Source of the DNA: Chrysomallon squamiferum
Lineage: Eukaryota > Mollusca > Gastropoda > Neomphalida > Peltospiridae
Length of the DNA: 64,000 nucleotides
Reading direction: 5' to 3'
Assembly: GCA_012295275.1 (NCBI GenBank)
Contig: CM022672.1
Coordinates: forward strand, 6,803,443 to 6,867,442
Every line of letters begins with the position of its first letter. Position 1 is the first letter of the stretch. The notes under the pieces are model-generated. The model did not search any database, was not told where the DNA came from, and was given only the letters and a program-made list of their open reading frames with translations. This document shows positions 37,629 to 59,153 of the stretch, in pieces. The position numbers were made by a program, and so were the translations under genes.

Positions 37629-37661
<33 letters not shown>

Positions 37662-38280
37662 TCTTTCTGTCTGTCTGTCTGTCTCTGTATATTTATAATA
37701 AGCAAAGAAAAAATCATATCGATTAGACTTATCTTCTTTTTGTGATATTTTCTCACAAACAGATTAGAGTTAGGTCCCTTACTTGAGATGTACTCACTAA
37801 GCAAAGTAAAAATTCAACCGATTAGACTTATCTCCCTTTAATGAGATGTGTTCACAAACATAGAATAGAGTTATATTCCTAACGTGAGAAGTAGTCAGTA
37901 AGCTTCCGTACGCTAATTATCCGACAAACGGAACCTTTGAAAACTCCGAGTTTCGATCGTTTTAATGACTCAACGTGTTTCTTTATATGTTTACTTGTTG
38001 AGTTATTCTGTCCTGTCTACTCTCCTTATTCTTGTTATAATTCAAAAAATCAGTAAATAAAATAATTTAGTGTGTAATTTGATTTATTTGCTTTTAGAAT
38101 TGTATATGCATTAAGTACCAGAGGTTATTCTCCGTGTAGGATTCTGTGTGTGAGTGTGTGTCTCCTATTAGTGATATGTGCTCACAAATAGATTAGAATT
38201 AACTCCCTTACGTGAGATGCAGTCACTAAGCAAACTCAAAATTATGTCGATTAGCCTTCAGTGATATATGTCCACAAACA
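28755..38280. repeat. AT-rich satellite, 0.56-0.69 kb monomer with internal (TG)n, ~15 copies
   Basis: Monomers are tracked by CCTGCGAAGACGCCGA-like sequence at about 29220, 29816, 30467, 31045, 31704, 32262, 32884, 33553, 34168, 34774, 35358, 35999, 36688, 37287 and 37934. Each has a (TG)n tract of variable length, a TATACTAAGGAAAGAG anchor, two to four 40-60 bp subrepeats built on GATTAGAGTTATGTCCCTTA-CGTGAGATG..CAC, a poly-T tract and a TTATAATAAAAAAAATCAGTA block. The last three monomers and the final partial one are clearly more diverged. A ~75-residue open frame starting near GATGTGTTCACAGAC recurs in most monomers. Confidence 0.96.
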
Positions 38281-39415
38281 TATTTCGTGTTTTTTTTCAT
38301 CTTGGGCTGAATATTTTTTGATTTTCCAATATTATTTTGAAAATAATTTTTTTAAATTCATAAGCATTGTTATAATCTGGTTAATGTCAGATGGTGTCTG
38401 TGGATTACCTTTATTCATTTAATGTATTATTTTATATAACTTAAATTAGCATTTCTTTTTTTTTTCTTTTTCTTTGGATAAATAATGGAAATGAAATTGT
38501 GTTTATATGCATGGTTGTATCGTTTAATGCATGCACTAAAAAAAACTATAGTTGATAAATGACCCAGCTCCTAGATTTATTCTGTGAACATTTTGATAGA
38601 GCTTTTGTGAAACTTCAAAATCTGTATTATTTGAATGCACTGGAATGTTTTCATTATAAGGCAATAGCTACAATTTGAGGTTTACCCCAAAAATGAAAGG
38701 CACACTTCTGATTCAAAAATTAAACTAGAGAGAGTTAAGTGATACATCTTCTTCTCAACAGTGTTTGGTAACAACAAATTTAGAAATAACATTTATAACA
38801 GTAATCTACATTTCAAAATTGTTACTTATTTTATTATTATTTGTTTGTTTTTTTTTTGTTGTTTTTTTTGCTGTCCAGTTTTATTTTTTTCTGTATAAAT
38901 AAAATGCAATCTTTTGCGTTAAATATGAACAGAGTAAAACTCCAAGAAATGAGAAGCTTTTGAGGTGAAAATTAAATGAAATTCAAAGGTGAAATAAAAT
39001 AATCCAGATAAAAAAGAAGAAAAAAAAAAAAAAAACGGAAGAAAGGCAATGTGATAATATTATGGCTGATAATTTACAGACATATAGAAATATACATTAA
39101 TAATAAAAGAGTAAATGTAATGTAACAATATCAATTTATCAACATCAATGTGAAAAGAAATGTTTAAAAGATAATAAATACATCACACGCACACACACAC
39201 ATATACACACACACAGACACACACAGAGAAAATGTATTTAGAGTGTGTTGAGAAAAGCTTTAAGAGACTAGAATATATATGATACTATAAGTGAAATTAC
39301 AAATTAATAAATAAACAACACACACACATTTATGTAGAGCAGTATAATCAAAAAGCTAAATGAAATAACAGGAAAATATATCTAACAGAAACACTGTTAG
39401 TCTGGCGATTTTATT
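38281..39415. other. Non-coding, AT-rich, no gene seen
   Basis: Poly-T, poly-A and (CA)n tracts (about 39185-39225). No exon or element recognised. Confidence 0.6.
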
Positions 39416-40402
39416 ATTTACGGTCTAAGGGGAATAACTCTATTTTAGGCCAAACCGCCTGATAGGAATATTGAATGCACGCACAAAACAATAAAAAAAT
39501 ATATATAAATAAAACAATCAAACAGATAACTAACTAAATAAATAAATAACCTAGCATATTTAAAAAATAATAATAATAATAATAAAAAAAGAATAAAAAT
39601 AAAAGAAGCGTAAAAATTATAGGAAATGAAAACAAGGAAAAGAATGTACCTTTACGGTCTAAAGGGAATAACCCCATTGAAAGCATAATTTGGGACTAAT
39701 TTATAGAATTGTCAGAGGTTGTTATTCAGTTTTTGTTTTGATTTTAAAAACTGAAAATGATTGTATTTAACCCTTTATTTTGTAATTCATAACCTCTTTT
39801 ATATTATTTTATTCTTTTATTTAAACCTACATAATTTAAAATAATCTTAATTATTTTTTGTTGGCTTAATTTTGTTTGATTTTTAGATTTTAAATATTTA
39901 TAACTATATATAATCTAAATAATTCAGCTGGAACTGTTTAAAACAATATAAACAACAACAAAAACCATTTGGGTCGTAACTCATGTAATGACACATTATT
40001 TGGAAACACTGTTACAGTTATCTCCCTTACATCATTAGTAGTAGTAATAGTAGTAGTAGTAGTATAGACAACAGCAGTATTTGCTGCATAGTAATAGTTG
40101 TCACAAAAGTTGCAATATTGTCGGCAGAAATAGTAGAAGATGGTTTCTGTAATTGTATTTTTCGTTTCCAGTATTTCCGTAATGTAATATTATTTAGTTT
40201 TTATAAGAAGAAAAGAAAATACAGAAATCGTTTATTTAATCATTATATATAAATAGATAGATATGCATGTAAATAAACAATTAAAAAAGACAAAAGAGAA
40301 AGATTGATAACTTTACCCATTTTACTACAGGCATTACCAAAACGCTTCTTCTACTTGTTGTAGTTTCCTTTAAATAGAGTTATTCCCCCTTAGACCGTAA
40401 AT
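39416..40402. mobile_element. Candidate inverted-repeat element (987 bp)
   Basis: ATTTACGGTCTAAGGGG-AATAACTCTATT at 39416-39443 is matched in reverse complement at 40373-40402 with one extra base. TA lies just outside the CGG termini on both sides. A third, direct copy of the motif is internal (39651-39676). No coding capacity. It may be a MITE or a pair of short repeats that ended up inverted. Confidence 0.45.
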
Positions 40403-40459
40403 TTAACATTTTGGCAGTTAATCAGCATTTTACAGCAGATAAATTTACCACACTTAATG

Positions 40460-40462
40460 TTA

Positions 40463-40543
<81 letters not shown>
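40460..40543. repeat. (ATT)~28 microsatellite
   Basis: Near-perfect ATT array; it produces poly-Ile/poly-Asn readings that are not genes. Confidence 0.95.
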
Positions 40544-40544
<1 letters not shown>

Positions 40545-41202
40545 CAGTGGACTTCTTCATTTTTTCACCAGTTCTAGTATATTTGTCTGTTTGAAACAAA
40601 TTCAGCCACAGCACCTGTTGTACATGTATTATTTTCATTTACACATTTTATTTATTCAGCCAATTAGATTCCGCAATAAAACAAAATAAAATATAAAGAT
40701 GTTGTTCCATGACAGATTGAAACGTACATTTATTTCGTTATAGAGACTTTGAGGAAACTAACTGGTAATGAAACATTTCAGGGAGCCTTGCTAAATCAGG
40801 TTAAAGTTTGTCACTTCAAACACAGCAGCATAAGGAAAAGAACGGAATTAATGTTCGATCAGTTTCAAAGAAAAGAGATAAAGCAAATTACTGCTAAAAG
40901 TCTTTAGCTTTTACAGCCGCTCTAACTTTATAAAATAACCGTGTGTTAGTAACGACTTCTTTCTCCAGTTCAGCGTTGACGTGGGACACTGGGGGAGAGC
41001 ACGAGCATTGTAACTGAAAGCAGACTTGTCACTCCATTCTCCTTCATATCGACTTTTCCCTGTCTAATGTGTTTTAAACTGGCAGTTGCAACAACCAAAT
41101 AAAATTCAGTGTTTAGTAATTATTTCTGGCGACTTTAGTGCATCTCCCGAAATAGAAAAAATTGAAGAAATCGTTTCCACTTTTGCTGTTTTCAGAAACT
41201 AT

Positions 41203-41460
41203 GGAAAAAAAAAAAAAAAAGAAGAAAAAAAAAAAAAAAAAATAGCAGACACACAAACACACACACACACACACACACACACAAATCAGCCACAAACAAG
41301 CAAACACACATAAAAAGATGAGCGTAAAAAAGCAAACAAACAAAAAATAACAAAGAAACAAAATAACAACAACAACAAAAATAATAATAAAAACAAAATA
41401 ACAACCAACGCAAAACAAAAGAAACAAACATCCCCCCCAGCTAAAAAACCCCACAGCAAC
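41203..41460. repeat. A-rich and (CA)n low-complexity tract
   Basis: Poly-A with scattered G, then (AC)~18, then AAC-rich sequence. The 186-residue minus-strand frame over it is low complexity. Confidence 0.85.
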
Positions 41461-41926
41461 AACAACCAAATACACAATAAAATACAAAAATGAAATATAT
41501 AGATTCCCTGAGTTGTATCGCTGGAAATTAGTGGACACAGAGGTTACAATATATTCAACATGTAATGTTATTATTCTAACTAACTTCCACAGGTAAATTA
41601 GATAACTCGATGTATTAATCTTTCTGTAGAAACAAATTATACTCACATAATTATGATGTATGCATTTACCCAAGCAGATTTAATTACTTCTGATATACAC
41701 TTTGAAAATTTGTATATTAAAACAAAAAATAAATAAGTATAAATCTATAAAAATGAAACACAAGTAACATTTTCTAAGGAATACAACAATGTATTTAATA
41801 CATAATTATACCTGTAAATATTTCTTTACAAAATTTACATTTCCATATTTCTTATAATAAATTCATGTGATTACTAACTAACTAATTAAATAACAAAAGA
41901 AAAGAAAGGAAGAAAAAACCAGTATG

Positions 41927-41927
41927 G

Positions 41928-41961
<34 letters not shown>
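41927..41961. repeat. (TG)n microsatellite
   Basis: About 17 TG units. Confidence 0.9.
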
Positions 41962-41965
<4 letters not shown>

Positions 41966-42388
41966 CTTCTCACAAATCTCGTTTCTTAGCTCATTACTGG
42001 CATTGAAAACATACATACAACTTTCGCAGAAAAACCTACTTTAATAACCGATTCGTTAAAATAAAAAATGTTCGATAAATTACAAATGTTTCGTGTTTTG
42101 ATATAATTTTTGTTTAAGGTATCGTAAATAATTATACTTTTCAGTTTATATGACGTTAAGTCGTTTTATTTTTGTTCAACTCATTTGAGAATAACGTTAC
42201 ATTACGCAATAGTTTCGTGCTAGTGGACAGAAACGATCAAATTAGAGTTAAACTGTTAATTAATTATTTATCTTTACGTTTGCGTACTTGGAGTAATGAG
42301 ATAGTGTTGTTTAAAAACAGTTATTCATTCAAAGCCTGTGAGAATGATTTGAGTATCGTTTTTTGATTAATCAGGTTTATAAATAATA

Positions 42389-42458
42389 GTAGTAGTAGTA
42401 GTTGTAGTTGTAGAACTCCTACTCTACTACTACTATTGCTAATAAGAAGAAGAAGAAG

Positions 42459-42491
<33 letters not shown>

Positions 42492-42512
42492 AACAACAGC
42501 AACAACAACATA
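42389..42512. repeat. (TAG)n-(GAA)n-(CAA)n trinucleotide cluster
   Basis: Three different trinucleotide arrays in succession. Confidence 0.85.
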
Positions 42513-42654
42513 AGACGTTTTGGCTATTGTTTATAAAACAGAATGATTATCAACATTTCCTGCGATTACAGAATCATTAAAAATAAACAAGTAACAATAA
42601 TACATTATCAACCAAAAGTTCACATTCTCTATATATTTATATTTTTTCTTTCTA

Positions 42655-42795
42655 TAAAAGAAGAAGAAAAAGAAGAAGGAGAAGAAAAAGAAGATGAAGA
42701 CGAAGAAGAAAAGAGAAGATTATCATTACTAAAATATAGCATTCAGTAAGATTAATTTTTTTTTTAATTTTTTTTTTTTTTTTTTTTTTTAAATG
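42655..42795. repeat. (GAA)n and poly-T tract
   Basis: Purine-rich GAA/GAT array, then ~30 T with few interruptions. Confidence 0.8.
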
Positions 42796-43945
42796 TCATC
42801 TAATATCATCTGGAATAAAATCTTGTGAACTACATGATTAAAAATTCTGGGAGTAAAGCAATAATTAATATATATAGAGTAAGATTAGACACCAACACCT
42901 TCACATGTATTCTCAAAATTTTAAATATTAATTTTAGCAAACGTTTTTGTTCTATATACATCTCATATTTCCTTGAGAAGATAAAAAAGTTATCGATTTT
43001 ACACTCCAAAGAATAAATTTGTCTCAGAGATTTTTCAACATCATCTTTTATTTACCAGAGATAAGACTTGGGAGTATGAATAAAGAGAGATAGCAGACTG
43101 CTTTCATTATTTGCCTATTGATATTTTCAACTAATGGACGGCTGTCGCCAGACACGGTCACTTCCAAACAGTTTGCAAAGCAAGAATTCCGGTCGTCCAT
43201 CTCCATAAGCAAACGAACGAGGTAACTAATAAAAGATTTTTAAAAAAACGAAGAATGTGAAATTTTCGCTGTGTGAAAGTGTGGGTCGTAATAGGTTTTA
43301 GTGAAGAGAAACTTCTAGAAAGCTTTTTCTTCATTTTTTATGCGCTAAAATTCAAATGATAGTTGGAGTATTGCAACAAATTTACTCTCCCATCCTCCCA
43401 CATCTCACAAAGAAAAAAGGAGAAGAAGAAGAAGAAGAAGAAAAAAAACAAAATTAAGGTTGTAAAAAGAAATAAAGGAACTGAACTGCTTGGGGAAATG
43501 GAAAAATATGCAATCACACGCAATCTCTAGTGCGTGGAAAAGAACTGCAATAAATTCATCCATGTTGTCGAAGTCTCTAAACTGAATGGTCATATTACTT
43601 GATTTTGCATTCTATCGATATCCCATTCTGGCTCGTATTAACGTCAAATTTCTTAATTTTCTCAAAATGTTTATTGGAATGAGGTCACGGATGTCTGAGA
43701 CCATCAGATCGATAGCGGAGTGAGGCCTGGCGAGAGACCACGGGTCTTAATTTATTGTTGATGTTACATGACGGGGCTACGAATCGTACAGCCGGGACAC
43801 AGCTCAGTTTTACATCCAACTGGAAATGTGAAACATTTCAATCAAACCCTTTATTACTTCGCTTACAGTTAACACTGATATCCTGCCGTGAACAGAAAAC
43901 AAAAACGTGACGAGAAAGACGCAAACAGTCAAAATATTAGCGATT

Positions 43946-43948
<3 letters not shown>

Positions 43949-44028
<80 letters not shown>
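43949..44028. repeat. (GA)40 microsatellite
   Basis: Uninterrupted AG dinucleotides. Confidence 0.97.
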
Positions 44029-44032
<4 letters not shown>

Positions 44033-44259
44033 GTTATAAAAAAAGAAAAACGCTAAGCACAAAGAGAAAATCAAAGCAAATGCTGAATTATATTTTCGAG
44101 AGAAAAAAGAATTTAGCTACGCATCGCCATTTTTCTGTTTTTGGATTTAAAGTTAAAGGACATCGAATAAAGAAAGTTATTCATTTTTGTCATGTCCTTT
44201 TATTGCATCTGTTAAAAAAACGTATTCAGACAACTATTGTTATAATCAGTGTGTAAAGA

Positions 44260-45660
44260 AAAAAATAATCATCACTTTTTACCACAAAATATTTAGTTAG
44301 ACTTTCTGTGAAATTAAATTCATATATTCATATTATTAACTGTACTTTCAAAACTACAGCGAAATATTTGCGAACTGGGTAAAAACAAGGAAATTGAATA
44401 AAATTCAAAATAACAAATAAAATTTAAAATAAAATGTAACAACTACACCAACAACAACAGTTGCGGCAAAATCAAAACAACAATAAACAACGAAGAAAGA
44501 CATTAATCCGACAACTATTCAACGAAACAGCCATCAACAAGCCAGACAAACTAACCAACTCACAAAGAAACATAGCCAATAAATAAATGAATAAAAAGGC
44601 GAAAATTTAACGATCTCATAAAGCGAATGTCGGTTTCCTTAATACAAACGAGTTTTTAGTTTCGGGAAGAGACAGAGCAGAGTTTGATAACATGAATCTC
44701 AACTTCTTGACAAATCGTTGCTGTTGACGTTTGCAAATAAAGATCACACATTGATGGATGACGTTGTTACTAATCTTAATATTGCTAAGTAAAACTGTTG
44801 CCAGAAAGCTCTTCTTTGAAGTGCAAACGATTTGTATTTATATTTATATATGGTTTAAGTTATTGATATAATAGTACATGACGATAGTCTGAAAAATGTT
44901 CATTATGATTTATTTGTTTTATCCTTGACAGAAGAAAACTATATAACAATAATAATGATTAAAAAGAATGATGATGACGACGATAATGATTATAGTAATA
45001 AAGGAAGGTGCATACTAAATATCAGTCGCTGCTGATGGATAAAATGGTTCAAAGGGTCTTTGCATCAGGTTTCTTCTAACAAATCAAAAATATTCCCTAG
45101 ATAAAAAAAAAAAAAAAAAAAACAATAACCATACTTCTAAAACGTAGGTGGGTTTAGATGTCCTTAAAGAAGCTATTTTATTCACTATTTGTAAATCTTA
45201 CGCCAGGGAAACTGGACTCAGAACTTTTAAAGTAGGATATGAAAAATTATATTCACCGAGACGCGCAGTTAAATACTAATACAAAGAAAATAATGACGGT
45301 CATCACGACTGGAACTCGAAGACGTCTCTTTGACATAATTCTTCAGACATAATTCCGAGAACGGGGATCCAAGTCATCGGACGAAGCCGCCGCTTAATTC
45401 AAACATAACATCTTGAGAAAAGGCTTAGACCATTAAACTGCTCAGTGATCAAACGACCACGGGACCAAATGATCAAAGAAAGATAGCGCCACTGATCAAT
45501 GCATTTTAATGGCCACGGACCTTATCGCATTAGCATCTAGCTTGTGGTCAATTACTCTGATGTTTGTACACTGTTTGGCCAGATTACAGTGTCGAATACA
45601 CAGATCTGTGTAGTGATATTTATATGACCTTTCACACATTACTTTTAAATATATAAATAT
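44260..45660. other. Non-coding stretch with a low-repeat island
   Basis: No gene recognised. 45290-45620 is free of simple repeats and less AT-rich than its surroundings, the kind of island that may be conserved non-coding sequence; conservation was not tested. Confidence 0.35.
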
Positions 45661-45767
45661 CTGTCGCTACGTTTCTCTACTTTTATTTATTTATTTATTT
45701 ATTTATTTATTAAAACTTGTTTTTGTTAATGTTGTTATTGCCGTTCTACGTATTATTCTTAATATTC

Positions 45768-45818
45768 TTCTTCTTCTTCTTCTTCATCTTCTTCTTCTTC
45801 TTCTTTTTTTCTTCTTCT
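45768..45818. repeat. (TTC)n microsatellite
   Basis: Imperfect TTC array. Confidence 0.85.
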
Positions 45819-46021
45819 ATGATTTATTATTGTTGTTGCTGTTGTTATTTATTTATTACTTTACAAGTTTCATATCAGGCTAAAGCCACGGATGCTAATT
45901 CAAGACATTTATACAATAAAATAAAATAAAATAAAATAACAGTTAAATAACAATTAGTTTACGCATATTTCGTCATCACTATTTAAAAAATACATTCTTC
46001 GTTACACGTCGTCGTACCTGA

Positions 46022-46132
46022 TGACGTCATAAATATTTGCTTAGTAACGCAAAAGCAACGTTAATTCTGAATTGTGTTGCTACTTATCAACTGGAATATT
46101 TATCGTCAAAGACATTTTGACTGAAAAAAGGT
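46022..46132 (+). promoter_or_regulatory. CRE motif followed by a strong splice-donor-like site
   Basis: A full TGACGTCA (46022-46029), an imperfect inverted GTAACG/AGCAAC pair (46044-46059, loosely like an RFX X-box) and, 100 bp on, AAAAAG/GTAAGT at 46131. The order promoter, short exon, donor is plausible for a plus-strand non-coding first exon. No partner exon was identified. Confidence 0.25.
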
Positions 46133-46286
46133 AAGTCATATTTAGTTTATTAATTTGGTTTCTAAATGAAATTTGTTATTAGAATTGAAAAAGATTCAAA
46201 ATTTAAAAATTATATACAAGTTAATATTCTTTTATTGATTATTGCATGTTACTACCATTGTTACTGTTCTTGTTGCTCATGTTGCC

Positions 46287-46287
<1 letters not shown>

Positions 46288-46339
<52 letters not shown>

Positions 46340-46340
46340 G
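46288..46340. repeat. (ATT)n microsatellite
   Basis: ATT array followed by (GTT)n. Confidence 0.95.
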
Positions 46341-46619
46341 ATTATTATTGGTGTTGTTGTTGTTGTTGCTGTTGTAATTGTTATCTAATCAAACGGGATA
46401 TATAAAATAACCATCACAAACAAATCTATATGTTAATGCTGACAGAAAAAAATTACTAGTAAATCTTTTCGCTTTTACTTACTTACAAACTTACTTAATT
46501 AATTAAAAAGTAATTTTGCAATTCATTTAGGAATTTGTGCCAAAAATGAGATTGTAATTATGCTTAGTAAAACTTAATAAAAGTTATGACATTATCTGAT
46601 ATTTCTGTTTGTATCGTAA

Positions 46620-46708
46620 GCCTTCGTGGCCTAATGGATAAGGCATCGGCCTCCTAACTTCAACTAGAAGGCAGCCGGGGATTGCGGGTTCGAGTCCCGC
46701 CGGAGGCT
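46620..46708 (+). tRNA. trnR-CCU: tRNA-Arg(CCT) with a 16 nt canonical intron
   Basis: The acceptor stem GCCTTCG (46620-46626) pairs with CGGAGGC (46701-46707), with one G-U pair, and the discriminator base is T. The D arm TGGCCTAATGGATAAGGCA also holds the A box. Anticodon stem TCGGC/GCCGG and loop CTCCTA-A give anticodon CCT at 46653-46655. The intron, 46657-46672, sits between positions 37 and 38, the eukaryotic position. The T arm GCGGGTTCGAGTCCCGC contains the B box GGTTCGAGTCC (46687-46697). A T-rich run follows within 10 bases, fitting RNA polymerase III termination. It would decode AGG. Confidence 0.95.
46657..46672 (+). other. tRNA-Arg intron
   Basis: Sixteen bases (ACTTCAACTAGAAGGC) whose removal restores a seven-base anticodon loop. 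Confidence 0.85.
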
Positions 46709-47222
46709 CATTTTCTTTATTACTTTTATTATTAAATGACAGCATTTATTTTCAATTCATTTTTGAGATACTTGTTAAAAGAATGTTCGCAAACTGAAAA
46801 AAACAACAAAAAAGCTCATAAATATACAACTTCACAGATGACAGTTGTCCTTACGTAAGTTACAGTTATGTTCAATGTATATGTAATGTGTGTGTATAGG
46901 TGTAAATGTATGTATGTATGTATGTATGATTGTGTATGTTAAAGACAGAGAAATAGAAATAAACGTGTGAATAGTGATTCGATTTAGTGTGGTTTTTTGT
47001 TGTGTAAAACGTCACAGTACTGGAAGAGTGGGCGGTTGTTAAATGGCAGCTAAGTAAACTGAACAATTGTATTAACTACTTGTTGAACAAACAGTTGTCA
47101 AAGCATTGACCAGCTTTTGTTTTAACAAGTCTTCAAAACTATACAACAGTTCTCGACAATGTTTGCCGTTAGTTTCTCTTTACACAGAAATATGACGACG
47201 ATGTTTTGTGTTAAATATTTAC

Positions 47223-54847
<7,625 letters not shown>

Positions 54848-54859
54848 CTGGAAAGAATT

Positions 54860-57400
<2,541 letters not shown>

Positions 57401-57414
57401 CAGTGTTTTATCAT

Positions 57415-57838
57415 AAATATATCTATGTAGACACAGTAATATTATATAAAGTAAAAGATAAATATAACTATGTACATGCTGTAATATTATATAAAATAAA
57501 ACATAAATATATATATGTGTACATAAAGGAATATTACATAAAATCAAACATAAAGATATCTACGTACATACAGGAATATTACATAAAATCAAACATAAAG
57601 ATATCTACGTACATACAGGAATATTACATAAAATCAAACATAAATATATCTACGTACATACAGGAATATTACATAAAATCAAACATAAATATTTCTACGT
57701 ACATACAGGAATATTACATAAAATCAAACATAAAGATATCTACGTACATACAGGAATATTACATAAAATCAAACATAAAGATATCTACGTACATACAGGA
57801 ATATTACATAAAATCAAACATAAAGATATCTACATAAG
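57415..57838. repeat. 45 bp minisatellite, ~7 good and 2 degenerate copies
   Basis: Unit GGAATATTACATAAAATCAA followed by ACATAAAGATATCTACGTACATACA. Copies from 57530 on are nearly identical; the leftmost are diverged. Read on the plus strand it gives a repeating 15-residue EYYIKSNIKISTYIQ, open only because 45 is a multiple of three. Confidence 0.95.
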
Positions 57839-57994
57839 GATAGTTACCTACACAGTAAGTAGAAAGATTTGTAAATGTGAATAAAAAAATCTCTGTTACT
57901 TGTTTGAGACAGAGCATGACTCACGTGACTATGAGAGAGATCATTGCTTGTAGGTGACTGTGAGAGAGAGACAGCATCGCTCCATATTTAACTA

Positions 57995-58115
57995 TAATAG
58001 AGAGAATGGCTCTAAAGGTGACAATAAGATAGAGAATGGCTCTAAAGGTGACAATAAGATAGAGATTAGCTCTATAGGTGATAATAAGAGACCGAATGGC
58101 TCTACAGGTGAGAGT
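57995..58115. repeat. 30 bp minisatellite, ~4 copies
   Basis: Unit built on GATAGAGAATGGCTCTAAAG and GTGACAATAA, increasingly diverged to the right. Confidence 0.88.
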
Positions 58116-58249
58116 ATACGAGAAAGCATGGCTCTGCAGCTCACTGTAAGAGAATGGGTTAAAGCAGGTGTCATTTGTTTATGAGTGAGAGTTATAGTTA
58201 TTTTGAGAGAAATGTTAAGAGTAAGTGAATGGTCTGAGTACAAGGAATA

Positions 58250-58875
58250 TATGACTTGTTAAGTGGCTATTTTTGCTTTGAGTTGCGAGCCAAAATCCGA
58301 GTTACGAGCTAGTTTGCGCAACGAACAACACAACATCCGCCCAGCATCCCGCGTCTCACTCGTTTGCTTCACTTGTTCCTCGCCGTTGAAACATCTCTGT
58401 TGTATTATATTCGCAGTTTGTGCAGTATTTTGCCAAATTTCCATGGATCCTAAGAAAATAAGTGTAAAGGACAGTGGTGATAAGAAGAAACGGATGTCCA
58501 TTGAATTAAAGTATGAAATCATAGAAGAACATGATCAAGGTGTGCATGTAATCAACACGGCTACACAGCACGAGCGAAATACTTTTACGATATGAAAATA
58601 ATTTCTGAGTTGGGGACCTCCGTTCATAAAAAGATGGAGAAACCCTAACACTGTACACTTTACAAAATCAATTTATTTCTTTACGTTTTCTTTTATTTTG
58701 TTTTTTTTATACAATATTTGTCATTTATACATACATTTTTTCTTATTTAAAAACACGTTACAAAAAACTGGGGTGGGTTTTGACGGCTGGAACGGATTAA
58801 TGGTAATTTCATATAATTTCATTTCAGTTATGAGTTCCACGGAACAAATTAAACTCGTAAGTCAAGGTACGACTG
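58250..58875 (+). mobile_element. pogo/Tigger-like DNA transposon relic
   Basis: ATG at 58443 opens MDPKKISVKDSGDKKKRMS, then IELKYEIIEEHDQGVHVI, which resembles the N-terminal helix-turn-helix (CENP-B/psq type) of pogo/Tigger transposases. The frame ends at 58595 and no DDE catalytic domain follows. The right end, CGTAAGTCAAGGTACGACTG, is followed by TA at 58876-58877, as expected for this TA-targeting group. I did not find a matching left terminal repeat. It looks like an internally deleted, 5'-eroded copy. Confidence 0.6.
58443..58595 (+). pseudogene. Truncated transposase N-terminus (HTH)
   Basis: 51 codons, lysine-rich start and a KKRMSIELKYEIIEEHDQG helix-turn-helix-like segment, then a degenerate run and stop. 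Pogo/Tigger transposases are several hundred residues, so this is a fragment. Confidence 0.6.
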
Positions 58876-58891
58876 TATATATATATATATA

Positions 58892-59153
<262 letters not shown>

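Noticed and set aside
41113-41673. 186-residue hydrophobic minus-strand frame
   Set aside because: Low complexity, mostly the complement of AAC/CA/A-rich tracts; no splice context.
43130-43225. Minus-strand 32-codon frame (RSFAYGDGRPEFLLCKLFGS) as a terminal exon
   Set aside because: The acceptor is fair, but a frame of this length is expected by chance at this base composition and nothing upstream joins it.
43405-43593. Minus-strand FRDFDNMDEFIAVLFHALEI reading as an exon
   Set aside because: It reads like protein, but the acceptor lacks a pyrimidine tract and the donor (GTGTGA) is weak; no family recognised.
57403-57837. 144-residue protein of 15-residue repeats
   Set aside because: The 45 bp unit is divisible by three, so one open unit keeps the whole array open; the composition is AT-driven.
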